A stretch of 23,342 nt of DNA from UBA5177 sp002413265 (GTDB lineage Bacteria > Chloroflexota > UBA5177). Location: positions 1 through 23,342 of the forward strand of contig DAIORV010000023.1 in the NCBI GenBank assembly GCA_036752825.1, read 5' to 3'. The position numbers and the translations under genes are program-made. The notes below the pieces were generated by a model that was given only the letters and a program-made list of their open reading frames with translations, did no database searches and was not told the origin of the DNA. Positions 15,190-22,278 of the stretch are shown here, in pieces (positions within the stretch are counted from its first letter, which is position 1; each line of letters opens with the position of its first letter).

Positions 15190-16218
15190 TTGCTCTTGAC
15201 CGCGGCCGCGGCATTGGTGCGTCATCATGACGCCCTGTCACTCTGGAACGCCTGGGACAGCCGCTGGTATCTAGGAATAGCCGTCCACGGCTATTCGTGG
15301 GCGGTGCATGGCAAGCCGGCAGTAGCGTTCCTCCCCCTCTACCCGCTGCTGGTACACGCGGCGTGGGCGGCAGGCATACCAGCAACGATCGCGGGGATTC
15401 TGGTGTCAAACGTCGCGTTTCTCGGCGCCTTATTCTATGTGTACGCTCTCGCGCGAGCAGAGTGGGGCGAGCGTATCGCGGCCATCTCCGTCAGTCTGGT
15501 CTGCTTTTTCCCTACGGCATTCTTCACCTTCGCTCCGTATTCCGAATCCCTGTTTCTGTTGTGCGCGGCGGGAGCGCTGTATCACGCCAGACGATGCGAA
15601 GCGCTGCCCGCGGGCCTGTGGGCCGGCCTCGCCGTCGCAACGCATCTGACCGGGCTGATTCTGCTCCCGGCGATCACGCTGGCGGCCGCGGGGACCCGGC
15701 CGATCCGCTGGCTGATGCTGGTGGCTCCAACGGCGCTCGCGGCCGCCGCCTACCTGATCTATCTGCACCAAAGCTCGATACCGCTGTCGACGTTGCTCGA
15801 CGCGCAGCGGGCCTGGCATCGCGGACTCACCTATCCGTGGACGGGGTTTGGAGCCTCGGCGCACTGGTTGGTCCTTCATGGCGCGTCGAACCCAGCCTGG
15901 GCCTTCGAGAATCTCCTCGGCTTGGCCGTGGTTCTTGGATTTCTGTGGCTTACCGCGGTGTCAGCTCGAGAACTGTCCCCCGCTACCGTGGTCTACTGCG
16001 TCGGCTTCTGGGTGATTGTGCTGTGTACACCCGAATGGCAGGACGGCTACTACGCCCCCTTCAGCTCGGTGGATCGTTTCGTGTTGGCGCTCTTTCCGCT
16101 GGCTCCGTGGGTGGCCCTAAAGCTAGGGGACACGGCCGTGATTCGAGTACAGATGGGACTTGCCGTACCGTTCGCCTTTGCAACCTGCGTGTATCTGGCC
16201 GGCGGTTGGGTCGGCTGA
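15190..16218 (+). CDS. PIG-V-like mannosyltransferase (GT-C membrane protein)
   Basis: The motif 'NAWDSRWYLGIAVHGYSW' (residues 20-37) and the later 'FFPTAFFTFAPYSESLFLL' are characteristic of the PIG-V/GPI-mannosyltransferase-2-like family (COG5542). These membrane enzymes use polyprenyl-phosphate-mannose. The WD.RWY acidic residue is the probable catalytic Asp. About eight to nine helices follow in 342 residues. The TTG at 15190 is the first normal start codon in this frame, but it has no ribosome binding site. The frame stays open upstream through 'FLLSRLLILL', which looks like the missing first part of the first helix. The true start could therefore be an unusual codon (for example CTG at 15169) overlapping the divergent GT39-like gene. 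It is probably part of the same envelope glycan function as its neighbours. Confidence 0.8.
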   Translation: MLLTAAAALVRHHDALSLWNAWDSRWYLGIAVHGYSWAVHGKPAVAFLPLYPLLVHAAWAAGIPATIAGILVSNVAFLGALFYVYALARAEWGERIAAISVSLVCFFPTAFFTFAPYSESLFLLCAAGALYHARRCEALPAGLWAGLAVATHLTGLILLPAITLAAAGTRPIRWLMLVAPTALAAAAYLIYLHQSSIPLSTLLDAQRAWHRGLTYPWTGFGASAHWLVLHGASNPAWAFENLLGLAVVLGFLWLTAVSARELSPATVVYCVGFWVIVLCTPEWQDGYYAPFSSVDRFVLALFPLAPWVALKLGDTAVIRVQMGLAVPFAFATCVYLAGGWVG

Positions 16219-16232
16219 ACGAAGTGATCCTA

Positions 16233-16440
16233 GGATTCGACCCCTCGCCGGCGGCCGAATGTCGTTGATGCGAACGAACACCTCCCGCGAGAGGAAAAAG
16301 ATGCCGATTGGAGCCCTCGCCGCCAACCGAACGTCGTTGATGCCCAGCAACATCTCCCGCAAAGAGGAAATGATGCCGATTGGAGCCCCCGCCGGCAACC
16401 GAACGTCGTTGATGCCCAGCAACATCTCCCGCAAAGAGAA
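16233..16440. repeat. 72-bp tandem repeat, about 2.9 copies
   Basis: The block GTCGTTGATG recurs at 16261, 16333 and 16405, a period of exactly 72 bases. The first copy (from about 16233) is diverged; the second and third are nearly identical over their shared length; the third is cut off at 16440. Because 72 is a multiple of three, frames stay open on both strands. One frame reads a 24-residue repeat (NRTSLMPSNISRKEE.. MMPIGAPAG on plus) and another 'SLREMLLGINDVRLPAGAPIGI' on minus. Neither reading has a ribosome binding site or a recognisable family, so a non-coding minisatellite is the better call. The right end abuts the GTAG palindrome at 16441. Confidence 0.8.
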
Positions 16441-16461
16441 GTAGGTCAGGCCTTCAGGCCG
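16441..16461 (+). repeat. REP-like element: GTAG followed by a short palindrome
   Basis: GTAG (16441-16444) is followed after four bases by GGCCT-TC-AGGCC, a perfect five-base-pair hairpin. This is the layout of REP elements handled by RAYT transposases, in which a GTAG tetranucleotide sits at the foot of a hairpin. The stop codon of a RAYT-like remnant on the minus strand is 62 bases further on. The copies in the array at 22.3-23.2 kb have GGGCT-TC-AGCCC at the same place; the two differ only at a paired position (G-C there, C-G here), so the stem is conserved. Confidence 0.6.
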
Positions 16462-16523
16462 TTCGCACGCCATAAGCGCACATGCTCGCTTCGTTGAGCC
16501 CGCATCCACGCGACACGGCCGCG

Positions 16524-16823
16524 TTAACTTCGCCTAAGCCAATCTTCATTTGAGATCGATTCCGGAACTCCACACCACGGATAGTCCTCCCAATTACTCG
16601 ACAACCCAGCGCGTACCGGGTTGTTGAGGATGTAATTCGCGACATCGGCCAAGCTCTGGTCGGTGCGGAGGACGTGATCATAGCTCCTGGCCTGCCAAAC
16701 TCGACCGGTCCAGCCACCGGCTCGAATCAGGCGGCTGCTCACGCCTTTGAATCGAGCAACGTAGTCGAGGCTAGACGCGCCGTCGCGGATCGGCGTGACG
16801 ACGAGGTGAACGTGATGAAAAAG
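16524..16823 (-). pseudogene. Remnant of a REP-associated (Y1/HUH, IS200-like) transposase
   Basis: Read on the minus strand from 16823, the frame gives 'LFHHVHLVVTPIRDGASSLDYVARFKGVSSRLI' and then 'GGWTGRVWQARSYDHVLRTDQSLADVANYILNNPVRAGLSSNWEDYPW'. The HUH metal site is present as HVH (16806-16814), as is the Y1 nucleophile in ARSYDH (about 16680-16682). The 'YILNNPVRAGL' signature of RAYT proteins follows. The frame ends at TAA (16524-16526). Everything before the HUH motif, including the usual first strand and start codon, is missing. The sequence starts exactly at the hairpin of the rplY terminator, so it is a 5'-truncated, surely inactive relic. No frameshift is seen in the rest, suggesting recent loss. 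Codons 16462-16523 beyond the stop hold nothing recognisable. Confidence 0.82.
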
Positions 16824-16850
16824 ACCCCCTCTCCGGGCGGAGAGGGGGTC
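16818..16850 (-). terminator. Intrinsic terminator of rplY
   Basis: A perfect 12-base-pair stem (16823-16834 with 16839-16850, GACCCCCTCTCC paired to its complement) closes a four-base loop. It is followed on the minus strand by five T (16818-16822). It lies 18 bases after the rplY stop codon. This is a textbook rho-independent terminator and ends the minus-strand transcription unit that includes rplY. Confidence 0.93.
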
Positions 16851-16867
16851 ATTTCGTTCCCTATTTT

Positions 16868-17521
16868 TTAGGACTCGGGGACGGCGTCTGAGGCGGGCTC
16901 TTCGCCTCCGAGCTCTTCGGGCAGCGGCTCTGCCGCGGCCTCTGCCTCCTCGATGACCTCCTCGGCCACCGGCGGATCTACCTTGCAGATCACGTCGTCG
17001 GGCGTGCTCAGGATGGTGACTCCCTCGGGGGGAGTGACATCGCTCACATGGAGCGCGCTGTTTATGTCTTCGAGCGCCGAAATGTCGATGTCGAAGCCGG
17101 CTGGGATGTCATCCGGTAGGCTCTCGACGTCCACGTGATCTACGAGGGTCAGGAGAATGCCGCCGTCCTTGACGGCCTGCGACTCGCCTACGAAGTGGAG
17201 CGGCACCGTGGCGTGCGTCTTTTCAAGCAGGTTGGCTTGAAAGAATTCCACGTGCTGAATGGCGTTCCGCTTCGCATCGACGGCAATCTGCTTGACGAAA
17301 ACAGGTCGCACCTTTTCACGGCCAATGCTGAGATCGATGAGCTGCGTGCGGCCTGAAGACTTCAAGACCTGCTGAAAGTCATGGGCGTCGACCTGAATGG
17401 ACACCGGCGTCACGTTGTGACCGTATACGGTTGCCGGCAGCACTCCCTGCGCCCGCAGGCGGCGCACTTTCTTGCCGAGCATCTCTCTCTGCTCGGCCCG
17501 TAATTCGGCATGTTTCGCCAT
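16868..17521 (-). CDS. rplY: Ribosomal protein L25 (general stress protein Ctc, TL5 type)
   Basis: L25 binds 5S rRNA in the large ribosomal subunit. The 217-residue protein has the two-domain Ctc/TL5 form. An N-terminal L25 domain (about 1-95) carries 'AEQREMLGKKVRRLRAQGVLPATVYG' and 'QHVEFFQ', and a C-terminal beta domain (about 100-185) carries 'VPLHFVGESQAVKDGGILLTLVDHVDVESLPDDIP'. A very acidic tail (about 186-217) follows. The ATG at 17521 is preceded by GAGGAGA (17526-17532). A promoter (17556-17585) and the strong terminator at 16818-16850 make it a monocistronic unit behind the GTPase gene, although read-through from upstream is possible. Ctc-type L25 is often stress-inducible in Gram-positive bacteria; nothing in the sequence shows that here. 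Confidence 0.95.
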   Translation of the reverse strand: MAKHAELRAEQREMLGKKVRRLRAQGVLPATVYGHNVTPVSIQVDAHDFQQVLKSSGRTQLIDLSIGREKVRPVFVKQIAVDAKRNAIQHVEFFQANLLEKTHATVPLHFVGESQAVKDGGILLTLVDHVDVESLPDDIPAGFDIDISALEDINSALHVSDVTPPEGVTILSTPDDVICKVDPPVAEEVIEEAEAAAEPLPEELGGEEPASDAVPES

Positions 17522-17555
17522 CGGGTCTCCTCATGTCCTGTGGGTGGTGCGTCCC

Positions 17556-17585
17556 ACGCTAGCAAAAGACTTGACGAAATTGCAA
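17556..17585 (-). promoter_or_regulatory. Likely rplY promoter
   Basis: On the minus strand TTGCAA (17580-17585) is followed after 18 bases by TAGCGT (17556-17561). Both are moderate matches to -35 and -10 consensus. The transcript would start near 17549 and have a leader of about 28 bases with a good ribosome binding site. It lies in the 95-base gap between the GTPase gene and rplY. Confidence 0.4.
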
Positions 17586-17616
17586 ACGAGACACCTGTAA
17601 TCGTCGCACCTTGGAT

Positions 17617-18936
17617 CTAGAGAATGCCTTTGTCCTTCAAAGCCTTCTCTATCTCACCGCCCTCGACCTCCTCCAGGCGGTAGGTGGCGCGAACCGAGGG
17701 CATGCGCGCATCGATCAGCTGGGTCAGATCGATGGGCGTGGCAATCAACAGCACGTCGGCTTCAGAAGCGTTGATGGTCTGTTCGAGCTCGTCGATCTGG
17801 GCATCTCCGTAACCCATGGCAGGCAGAAGCGGGCCTATATGGGGATACTTCGCGTACGTGTTGGCGATGCTGCCAACTGCAAAGGGACGCGGATCGACCA
17901 GACCGGCGGCGCCGCGTCTTCGCGCCACGACAACGCCGGCTCCGAAAGCCATCTCGCCATGCGTGAGCGTGGGCCCGTCCTCGACCACGAGAACCTGTTT
18001 GCCCTCCAGGTCGGTGCCCTGCGCGAGATCGATGGGCGAGCGAGCCCGCACGATGGTGGCCGCGGGATTGACGTCGGCCAGCGAAGTAGACAACCGCTCG
18101 ACATCGTCGTGCGTGGCCGAATCCACCTTGTTGATCACGATCAGGTCGGCCATCCGGACGTTGGTCTCGCCCGGATGGTAGCGAAGCTCATGGCCCGGCC
18201 GAAGTGGGTCGACGACCGTGATGTACAAGTTCGGCTTGTAGAAGGGTAGGTCGTTGTTCCCGCCGTCCCAGACGATTACTTCGTGGTCTGCCTCGGCGCG
18301 ACGCAAGATGGCCTCGTAGTCGACTCCGGCATACACCGTTGAGCCGAGTTCGAGATGGGGCTCGTACTCCTCGCGCTCCTCGATCGTGCACTTGAACCGA
18401 TCGAGATCGGCGCGCGTGTGAAATTCCTGCACCGCCTGTGTCGCAAGATCGCCGTACGGCATGGGGTGGCGGACGACCGCGAACGACTTCCCATGGCTTT
18501 TCAGAAGCTGGGTGACGTAGCGGGTGGTCTGGCTCTTGCCACTCCCGGTGCGGCCGGCGGTAATGGCAACCACCGGCCTGGTCGACTCGAGCATGGTTCG
18601 CCCTGGTCCCAGAAGCTCGAAATCGGCGCCCGCCGCCATGACCTGGGAGGCGCGGTGCATGACGTATTCGTGCGACACGTCACTGTACGCGAAAACGACC
18701 AGATCGATGTCGCGTTCGCGAATCATCGCGGTCAGCCCTTCCTCGGCCTCGATCGGGATGCCCTCGGGATAGAGCGCGCCGGAAAGCGGCGGCGGGTACA
18801 GGCGGCCCTCGATGTTCGGGATCTGGGTAGCGGTAAAGGCTACGACCAGGGACGAAGGGTCTTCGCGATAGACGGTGTTGAAGTTGTGAAAATCGCGCCC
18901 CGCTGCGCCCATGATCACGACACGGCGCCGCTCCAT
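17617..18936 (-). CDS. cpgS: Cyclic 2,3-diphosphoglycerate synthetase-like P-loop GTPase
   Basis: The 439-residue protein resembles archaeal cyclic 2,3-diphosphoglycerate synthetase, which forms an intramolecular phosphoanhydride in 2,3-bisphosphoglycerate using ATP and makes a thermoprotective solute in methanogens. A Rossmann-like N-terminal domain opens with 'RRVVIMGAAGRDFHNFNTVYRED'. The P-loop GRTGSGKS is at residues 128-135, 'VIVWDGGNNDLPF' at about 220-232 and NKVD at 269-272, giving a GTPase-type nucleotide pocket. Bacterial homologues are widespread in Terrabacteria and uncharacterised, so the product may be something else. The ATG has an excellent AGGAGGA ribosome binding site. The gene follows the MMPL gene by 46 bases, suggesting co-transcription. 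Confidence 0.8.
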   Translation of the reverse strand: MERRRVVIMGAAGRDFHNFNTVYREDPSSLVVAFTATQIPNIEGRLYPPPLSGALYPEGIPIEAEEGLTAMIRERDIDLVVFAYSDVSHEYVMHRASQVMAAGADFELLGPGRTMLESTRPVVAITAGRTGSGKSQTTRYVTQLLKSHGKSFAVVRHPMPYGDLATQAVQEFHTRADLDRFKCTIEEREEYEPHLELGSTVYAGVDYEAILRRAEADHEVIVWDGGNNDLPFYKPNLYITVVDPLRPGHELRYHPGETNVRMADLIVINKVDSATHDDVERLSTSLADVNPAATIVRARSPIDLAQGTDLEGKQVLVVEDGPTLTHGEMAFGAGVVVARRRGAAGLVDPRPFAVGSIANTYAKYPHIGPLLPAMGYGDAQIDELEQTINASEADVLLIATPIDLTQLIDARMPSVRATYRLEEVEGGEIEKALKDKGIL

Positions 18937-18982
18937 TCGCTCCTCCTGATGCCGAGTCGACTTGCCGGATCAGGCTAGCACG

Positions 18983-21199
18983 TCAATCGGCGGCCGAGGT
19001 CTTGCCCGTGGTCTGCGCAGTCTGCACGGGCTCGATCGTGGGGAAGCCGCGTACCGGGAACCACCAGTTCCAGCGTCCGAGCAGGCGCATGGTCGCGGGA
19101 ACCAGCATGGCGCGGATCAGCGTGGCGTCGACCAGAACCGCGATGGCGAGGCCGAGTCCAACTTCTTTGATGACCACCAGCCGGGCGAAGGAGAAGGCGC
19201 CAAATACGACGATCATCACGACGGCGGCGCTGGTGATGATCCTCCCAGTGCTTTCCAGCCCGACGGCCACGCTCTCCTCGTTACGGCCGGTGCGCCCGTA
19301 TTCTTCCCTGACGCGCGTGAGCAGGAAGACTTCGTAGTCGGTGCTGATGCCAAAGAGGATGCAGAACAGCACGGGAGGCACGATGGAGTCGATATTGCCC
19401 ACAGGTGTGAAGCCGAGCAGACCGGCGAGATGGCCGTCTTGGAAGGCAAAGACGACGGCGCCGTAAGCCGCGAGGACCGAAAAGACGTTCATGATGACGG
19501 CCTTCAGAGGGAGGAGAACGGAGCGGAAGGCCACCACCAAAACCAGGAAAATGACGAGGATGACGAACAGGGCGACGAACGGGAACCGGGAATAGAGGCG
19601 CGAGTCGAAGTCCATCTGCCCGGCCGTCTGGCCGCCGATGTAGAGACGATAGCCGGGAATCGGTTTGCTCCGCCGGAGAGCGGACACGAAGTCCTCCGCG
19701 GCGGCGCTCGAGGCATCGCTGCGCAGGAACGCCGAGATCAGCCCCAGGCGGTGCGAGGAGGCGAAGGCCTGTGCCCGGGCCGTTTGCTTTGCCGATGCGT
19801 TTTGCAGCGCCGACAGCGCCGACGAACAGGATTGGATCTGATGCGTCGAGTTCACGACCGGGAGGCTGGACACGCCAACCACCTGCCGCGAGGAACACAC
19901 GCGATCCAATACGGCGAAGGCGGCGCTCCGTGACGTGGTTGCGGGCGTGCTGGTTTGTCTCTCCACCACCACGAGCACCGGCGCATGATTGGCGAGACCG
20001 AGGTGACGGTTCAAGAGATCGTTCCCGGCGCGTGAGTCCACGGAGGCCGGAAGGATCTCCGGTCCCGGTATTCCTGTACGCAAGTGAAAGGCCGGAATTC
20101 CCAGCAGCAGGACCACGGTCGCGACGAATACGATAACGGGCCACGGATGCCGCATGACGGACAGCGCGAACGAGTGCCAGAGTCGCCGCGTCGATAAGCG
20201 GGTCGGAACCACCGGAAGCAGATTGATGCGCGGGCCGAGGATGCCAAGAATTGCCGGGAGCAAGGACATCGCAACCAGAAGCGACATGACGGTGACCACA
20301 CTGCCGCCGATTCCAAGCGAGCTGAGCATGGAAACCCCGGACAGCGTCAGCCCGTAGAACCCCGCGCTCACGACGACGGCGGAGACGAGGATGGCCCGGC
20401 CTGAGGTGGCGACGGTGTTGGCGACGGCCTGCTCGACATCCCGGCCCAGTCGCAGCTCGTCGCGGAATCGATTGACCATGAAGAGGGAGTAGTCGATGGC
20501 CACGCCGAGCCCGAGCATCGAGGTCGTATTCAGCACGAAGATCGACATGTCGATGCGCTGGCCGATGAAATAGATCTCGGCAAGGGCGAGCGTCACCGCG
20601 ATAGGAGCCATCAGCACCGGGACCAGCGCCGAGACTGCCGACCCAAAGATGAGGAGCAGGACCACCAGTGCAATGGGCAGCGTGACCAGCTCAACCGCGT
20701 GCAGGTCTGAGTCGCTCACCGTCTCCATATCGTGGTAGATGGCGGACGGGCCGGCGAGGCGAGCACGAACCGAGCCGGTTGGAAACATACGCCGAAGCTG
20801 AGAGGCGTAGCCCGCGCCGAAGTCCGCTCGAGGGCGGCTATATATCCGCTCTACGGCAATCTGTCCGTCCTGCGACAGCACGGGGGTGGAAACGGTCAGG
20901 GTGTGGCCAAAGCGGCCGAGCACCTGCCTCCGGAATCTCTCCGCAGCCGGCAGCAGAGTCGCCGGGTTTGAGGACGGACGGCTAAAGACCACCGTAAAGG
21001 TAAGGGCGCGGTAGCCGAAGGCCTGGTTGAGCTTGTTGTAGGCGACGACGGACTGGCTGTTGCCGACGGTGTAGCCGCCGCCTCTGAGCACTCCCAGCAC
21101 GCGCGGCGCGAAGATCGACGCGATCCCGAACAGCGCAAGCCAGAGGCAGACGACGGGCCAGCGCGCCCGGTACATAGAGTGGCCAAGGGCCTGGAGCAT
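18983..21199 (-). CDS. MMPL/RND family membrane transporter
   Basis: MMPL proteins export lipids or hydrophobic compounds using the proton gradient. This 738-residue protein has two repeats of one helix, a periplasmic domain and five helices. The proton-relay Asp-Tyr pairs lie in 'MLGLGVAIDYSLFMVNRFRDEL' (Asp236-Tyr237) and 'ILFGISTDYEVFLLTRVREEY' (Asp621-Tyr622), matching MmpL3. Two periplasmic porter domains lie at about 40-165 and 372-535. The second has two cysteines (435 and 458) that could form a disulphide. It ends in 'LLGRWNWWFP', common in this family, plus a short Thr-rich tail. The ATG has GAGGGAA just upstream. It lies in a minus-strand series between a BON protein and the cyclic-DPG-synthetase-like gene. 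Substrate is unknown. Confidence 0.92.
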   Translation of the reverse strand: MLQALGHSMYRARWPVVCLWLALFGIASIFAPRVLGVLRGGGYTVGNSQSVVAYNKLNQAFGYRALTFTVVFSRPSSNPATLLPAAERFRRQVLGRFGHTLTVSTPVLSQDGQIAVERIYSRPRADFGAGYASQLRRMFPTGSVRARLAGPSAIYHDMETVSDSDLHAVELVTLPIALVVLLLIFGSAVSALVPVLMAPIAVTLALAEIYFIGQRIDMSIFVLNTTSMLGLGVAIDYSLFMVNRFRDELRLGRDVEQAVANTVATSGRAILVSAVVVSAGFYGLTLSGVSMLSSLGIGGSVVTVMSLLVAMSLLPAILGILGPRINLLPVVPTRLSTRRLWHSFALSVMRHPWPVIVFVATVVLLLGIPAFHLRTGIPGPEILPASVDSRAGNDLLNRHLGLANHAPVLVVVERQTSTPATTSRSAAFAVLDRVCSSRQVVGVSSLPVVNSTHQIQSCSSALSALQNASAKQTARAQAFASSHRLGLISAFLRSDASSAAAEDFVSALRRSKPIPGYRLYIGGQTAGQMDFDSRLYSRFPFVALFVILVIFLVLVVAFRSVLLPLKAVIMNVFSVLAAYGAVVFAFQDGHLAGLLGFTPVGNIDSIVPPVLFCILFGISTDYEVFLLTRVREEYGRTGRNEESVAVGLESTGRIITSAAVVMIVVFGAFSFARLVVIKEVGLGLAIAVLVDATLIRAMLVPATMRLLGRWNWWFPVRGFPTIEPVQTAQTTGKTSAAD

Positions 21200-21233
21200 G
21201 GTTCCCTCGAAGCGGCGGATTCGCCGCCCAAGT

Positions 21234-21743
21234 TTACGCTCCGGTTGGTTGCAGGATGGTCTCGTCTATGACGTCGACGACGCCAGGAAGCTGGGACACG
21301 ACGGACAGGATGTGTTCCACCTCGTCGAGCGAGCCAACGGTTCCCCGCAGCGTCACAAAGCCGTCTCGCACGCCCACCTCGAAGCTGTAGGTGGAGGCAA
21401 CGGACTCCTGGCGAAGCGTCAACATGACCTCATCCACGATGTCTTCATCGCCGCGCGGAGCGGGTTCCTCTGACGCTTCTTCGTCGGAAGAGAGCCCGAA
21501 CCCGGTCGCCACGTCGATGCCGTCGCGGCCACCGGGAAGCACCGGGGGATCCACCGCGGGAGTGTAGGGCTCGCCTTCACTGACGGCGAATGCCGAATCG
21601 GACGTCCCAACCGTCTCGGGGTAAGGAGAGTCCTCATCCTCGATGTCGGGCTCCTCCACCGCGTGTTCCTCCCTTGGCCCCGGCCAGGCGTCGTCCCACT
21701 GGCTCTCGCGCTGTCGATAGTCTTCCGACTCAGTTCGTTCCAT
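21234..21743 (-). CDS. BON-domain protein with acidic N-terminal region
   Basis: The C-terminal third (about residues 100-163, 'DIVDEVMLTLRQESVASTYSFEVGVRDGFVTLRGTVGSLDEVEHILSVVSQLPGVVDVIDETI') is a single BON domain. It has the usual helix, the 'V+DG.VTL+G.V' strands and the closing 'PGV..V.+.I'. BON domains bind phospholipid membranes or ligands and are found in OsmY-like proteins. The first 100 residues are Glu/Asp/Pro-rich and probably disordered. No signal peptide or lipobox is seen, so the protein is likely cytosolic or peripheral. The ribosome binding site is weak (AGAGAAAG). It sits 41 bases after the 91-residue acidic protein and 34 bases before the MMPL gene in the same direction, fitting one operon. 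Confidence 0.82.
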   Translation of the reverse strand: MERTESEDYRQRESQWDDAWPGPREEHAVEEPDIEDEDSPYPETVGTSDSAFAVSEGEPYTPAVDPPVLPGGRDGIDVATGFGLSSDEEASEEPAPRGDEDIVDEVMLTLRQESVASTYSFEVGVRDGFVTLRGTVGSLDEVEHILSVVSQLPGVVDVIDETILQPTGA

Positions 21744-21784
21744 GATTCGCTTTCTCTAGTCGAGCTAGCTCAGCCGCAGCCGAG

Positions 21785-22060
21785 CTACCTGCTCTCCTCT
21801 TCGCGCAGCACTGCCTGGCTCTCGGGATCGCCACCGACGGTGGTATCCGCGTCGATCTCCGGGGGGAAGACGCTCCGGCCACGTTCCTCGATCACCGCCG
21901 GAGTCCCGCGGACAGGCTCGCTCACGGTCCGGTTTTCGGTTTCGATCTCATGAACCGGCGTGTCGATTCCCAGCGCCTGATTGTTCAGCTCCTGAGCCAT
22001 CCGGTTGGCTTCATCTGCATCTATGCGTCGCGCGCTTTCGGCGACTTCCTGGTCCTGCAT
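21785..22060 (-). CDS. Small acidic hydrophilic protein of unknown function
   Basis: I do not recognise this 91-residue protein. It has no hydrophobic segment and no cysteine. The composition is rich in Glu, Asp, Arg and Pro, and it starts with a probably helical stretch (EVAESARRIDADEANRMAQELNNQA). The remainder looks disordered. The ATG is well supported by AGGGAG seven bases upstream. It is the first gene of the minus-strand series leading into the BON and MMPL genes, and its character resembles the disordered N-terminal region of the BON protein. A stress-related accessory role is possible but cannot be shown. Confidence 0.62.
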   Translation of the reverse strand: MQDQEVAESARRIDADEANRMAQELNNQALGIDTPVHEIETENRTVSEPVRGTPAVIEERGRSVFPPEIDADTTVGGDPESQAVLREEESR

Positions 22061-22278
22061 ATCACTCTCCCTGTCGCATACAAGCGACGCCGTTCAATTC
22101 CCGAAGGACGGTGCAAGATACGTACCCAGGCGCGATGCGGCGCCTCGCGACCTGCCCCGCCCGCACCATCGACTTGCATTCGCCCTGCACCACTCTCCAA
22201 ATGCACTGTCGGACCACAATCGCCCTCCCGTCGTCGTAGGCGCGAGTCACACGACGGTTACCGTCCTGCATTCGTCCG
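22061..22278. other. Upstream region of the minus-strand series with decayed repeat traces
   Basis: This stretch must hold the promoter of the 91-residue protein gene, but I find no convincing -35/-10 pair. It also contains degenerate pieces of the downstream repeat unit, for example TTGCATTCGCCCTGC near 22166 and TGCATTCGTCCGCCCGC near 22268. It therefore looks like an eroded outer copy of the array. Long open frames through it are continuations of repeat-driven frames and are not called as genes. Confidence 0.45.

Noticed and set aside
16123..16509. 128-residue minus-strand open frame across the 72-bp repeat
   Set aside because: It overlaps the end of the PIG-V-like gene in antisense, is driven by the 24-codon repeat period and lacks a ribosome binding site.
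18962..19933. 323-residue plus-strand open frame
   Set aside because: It is antisense to the well supported MMPL gene, and its His/Glu/Gly-rich composition is typical of a shadow frame in GC-rich DNA.
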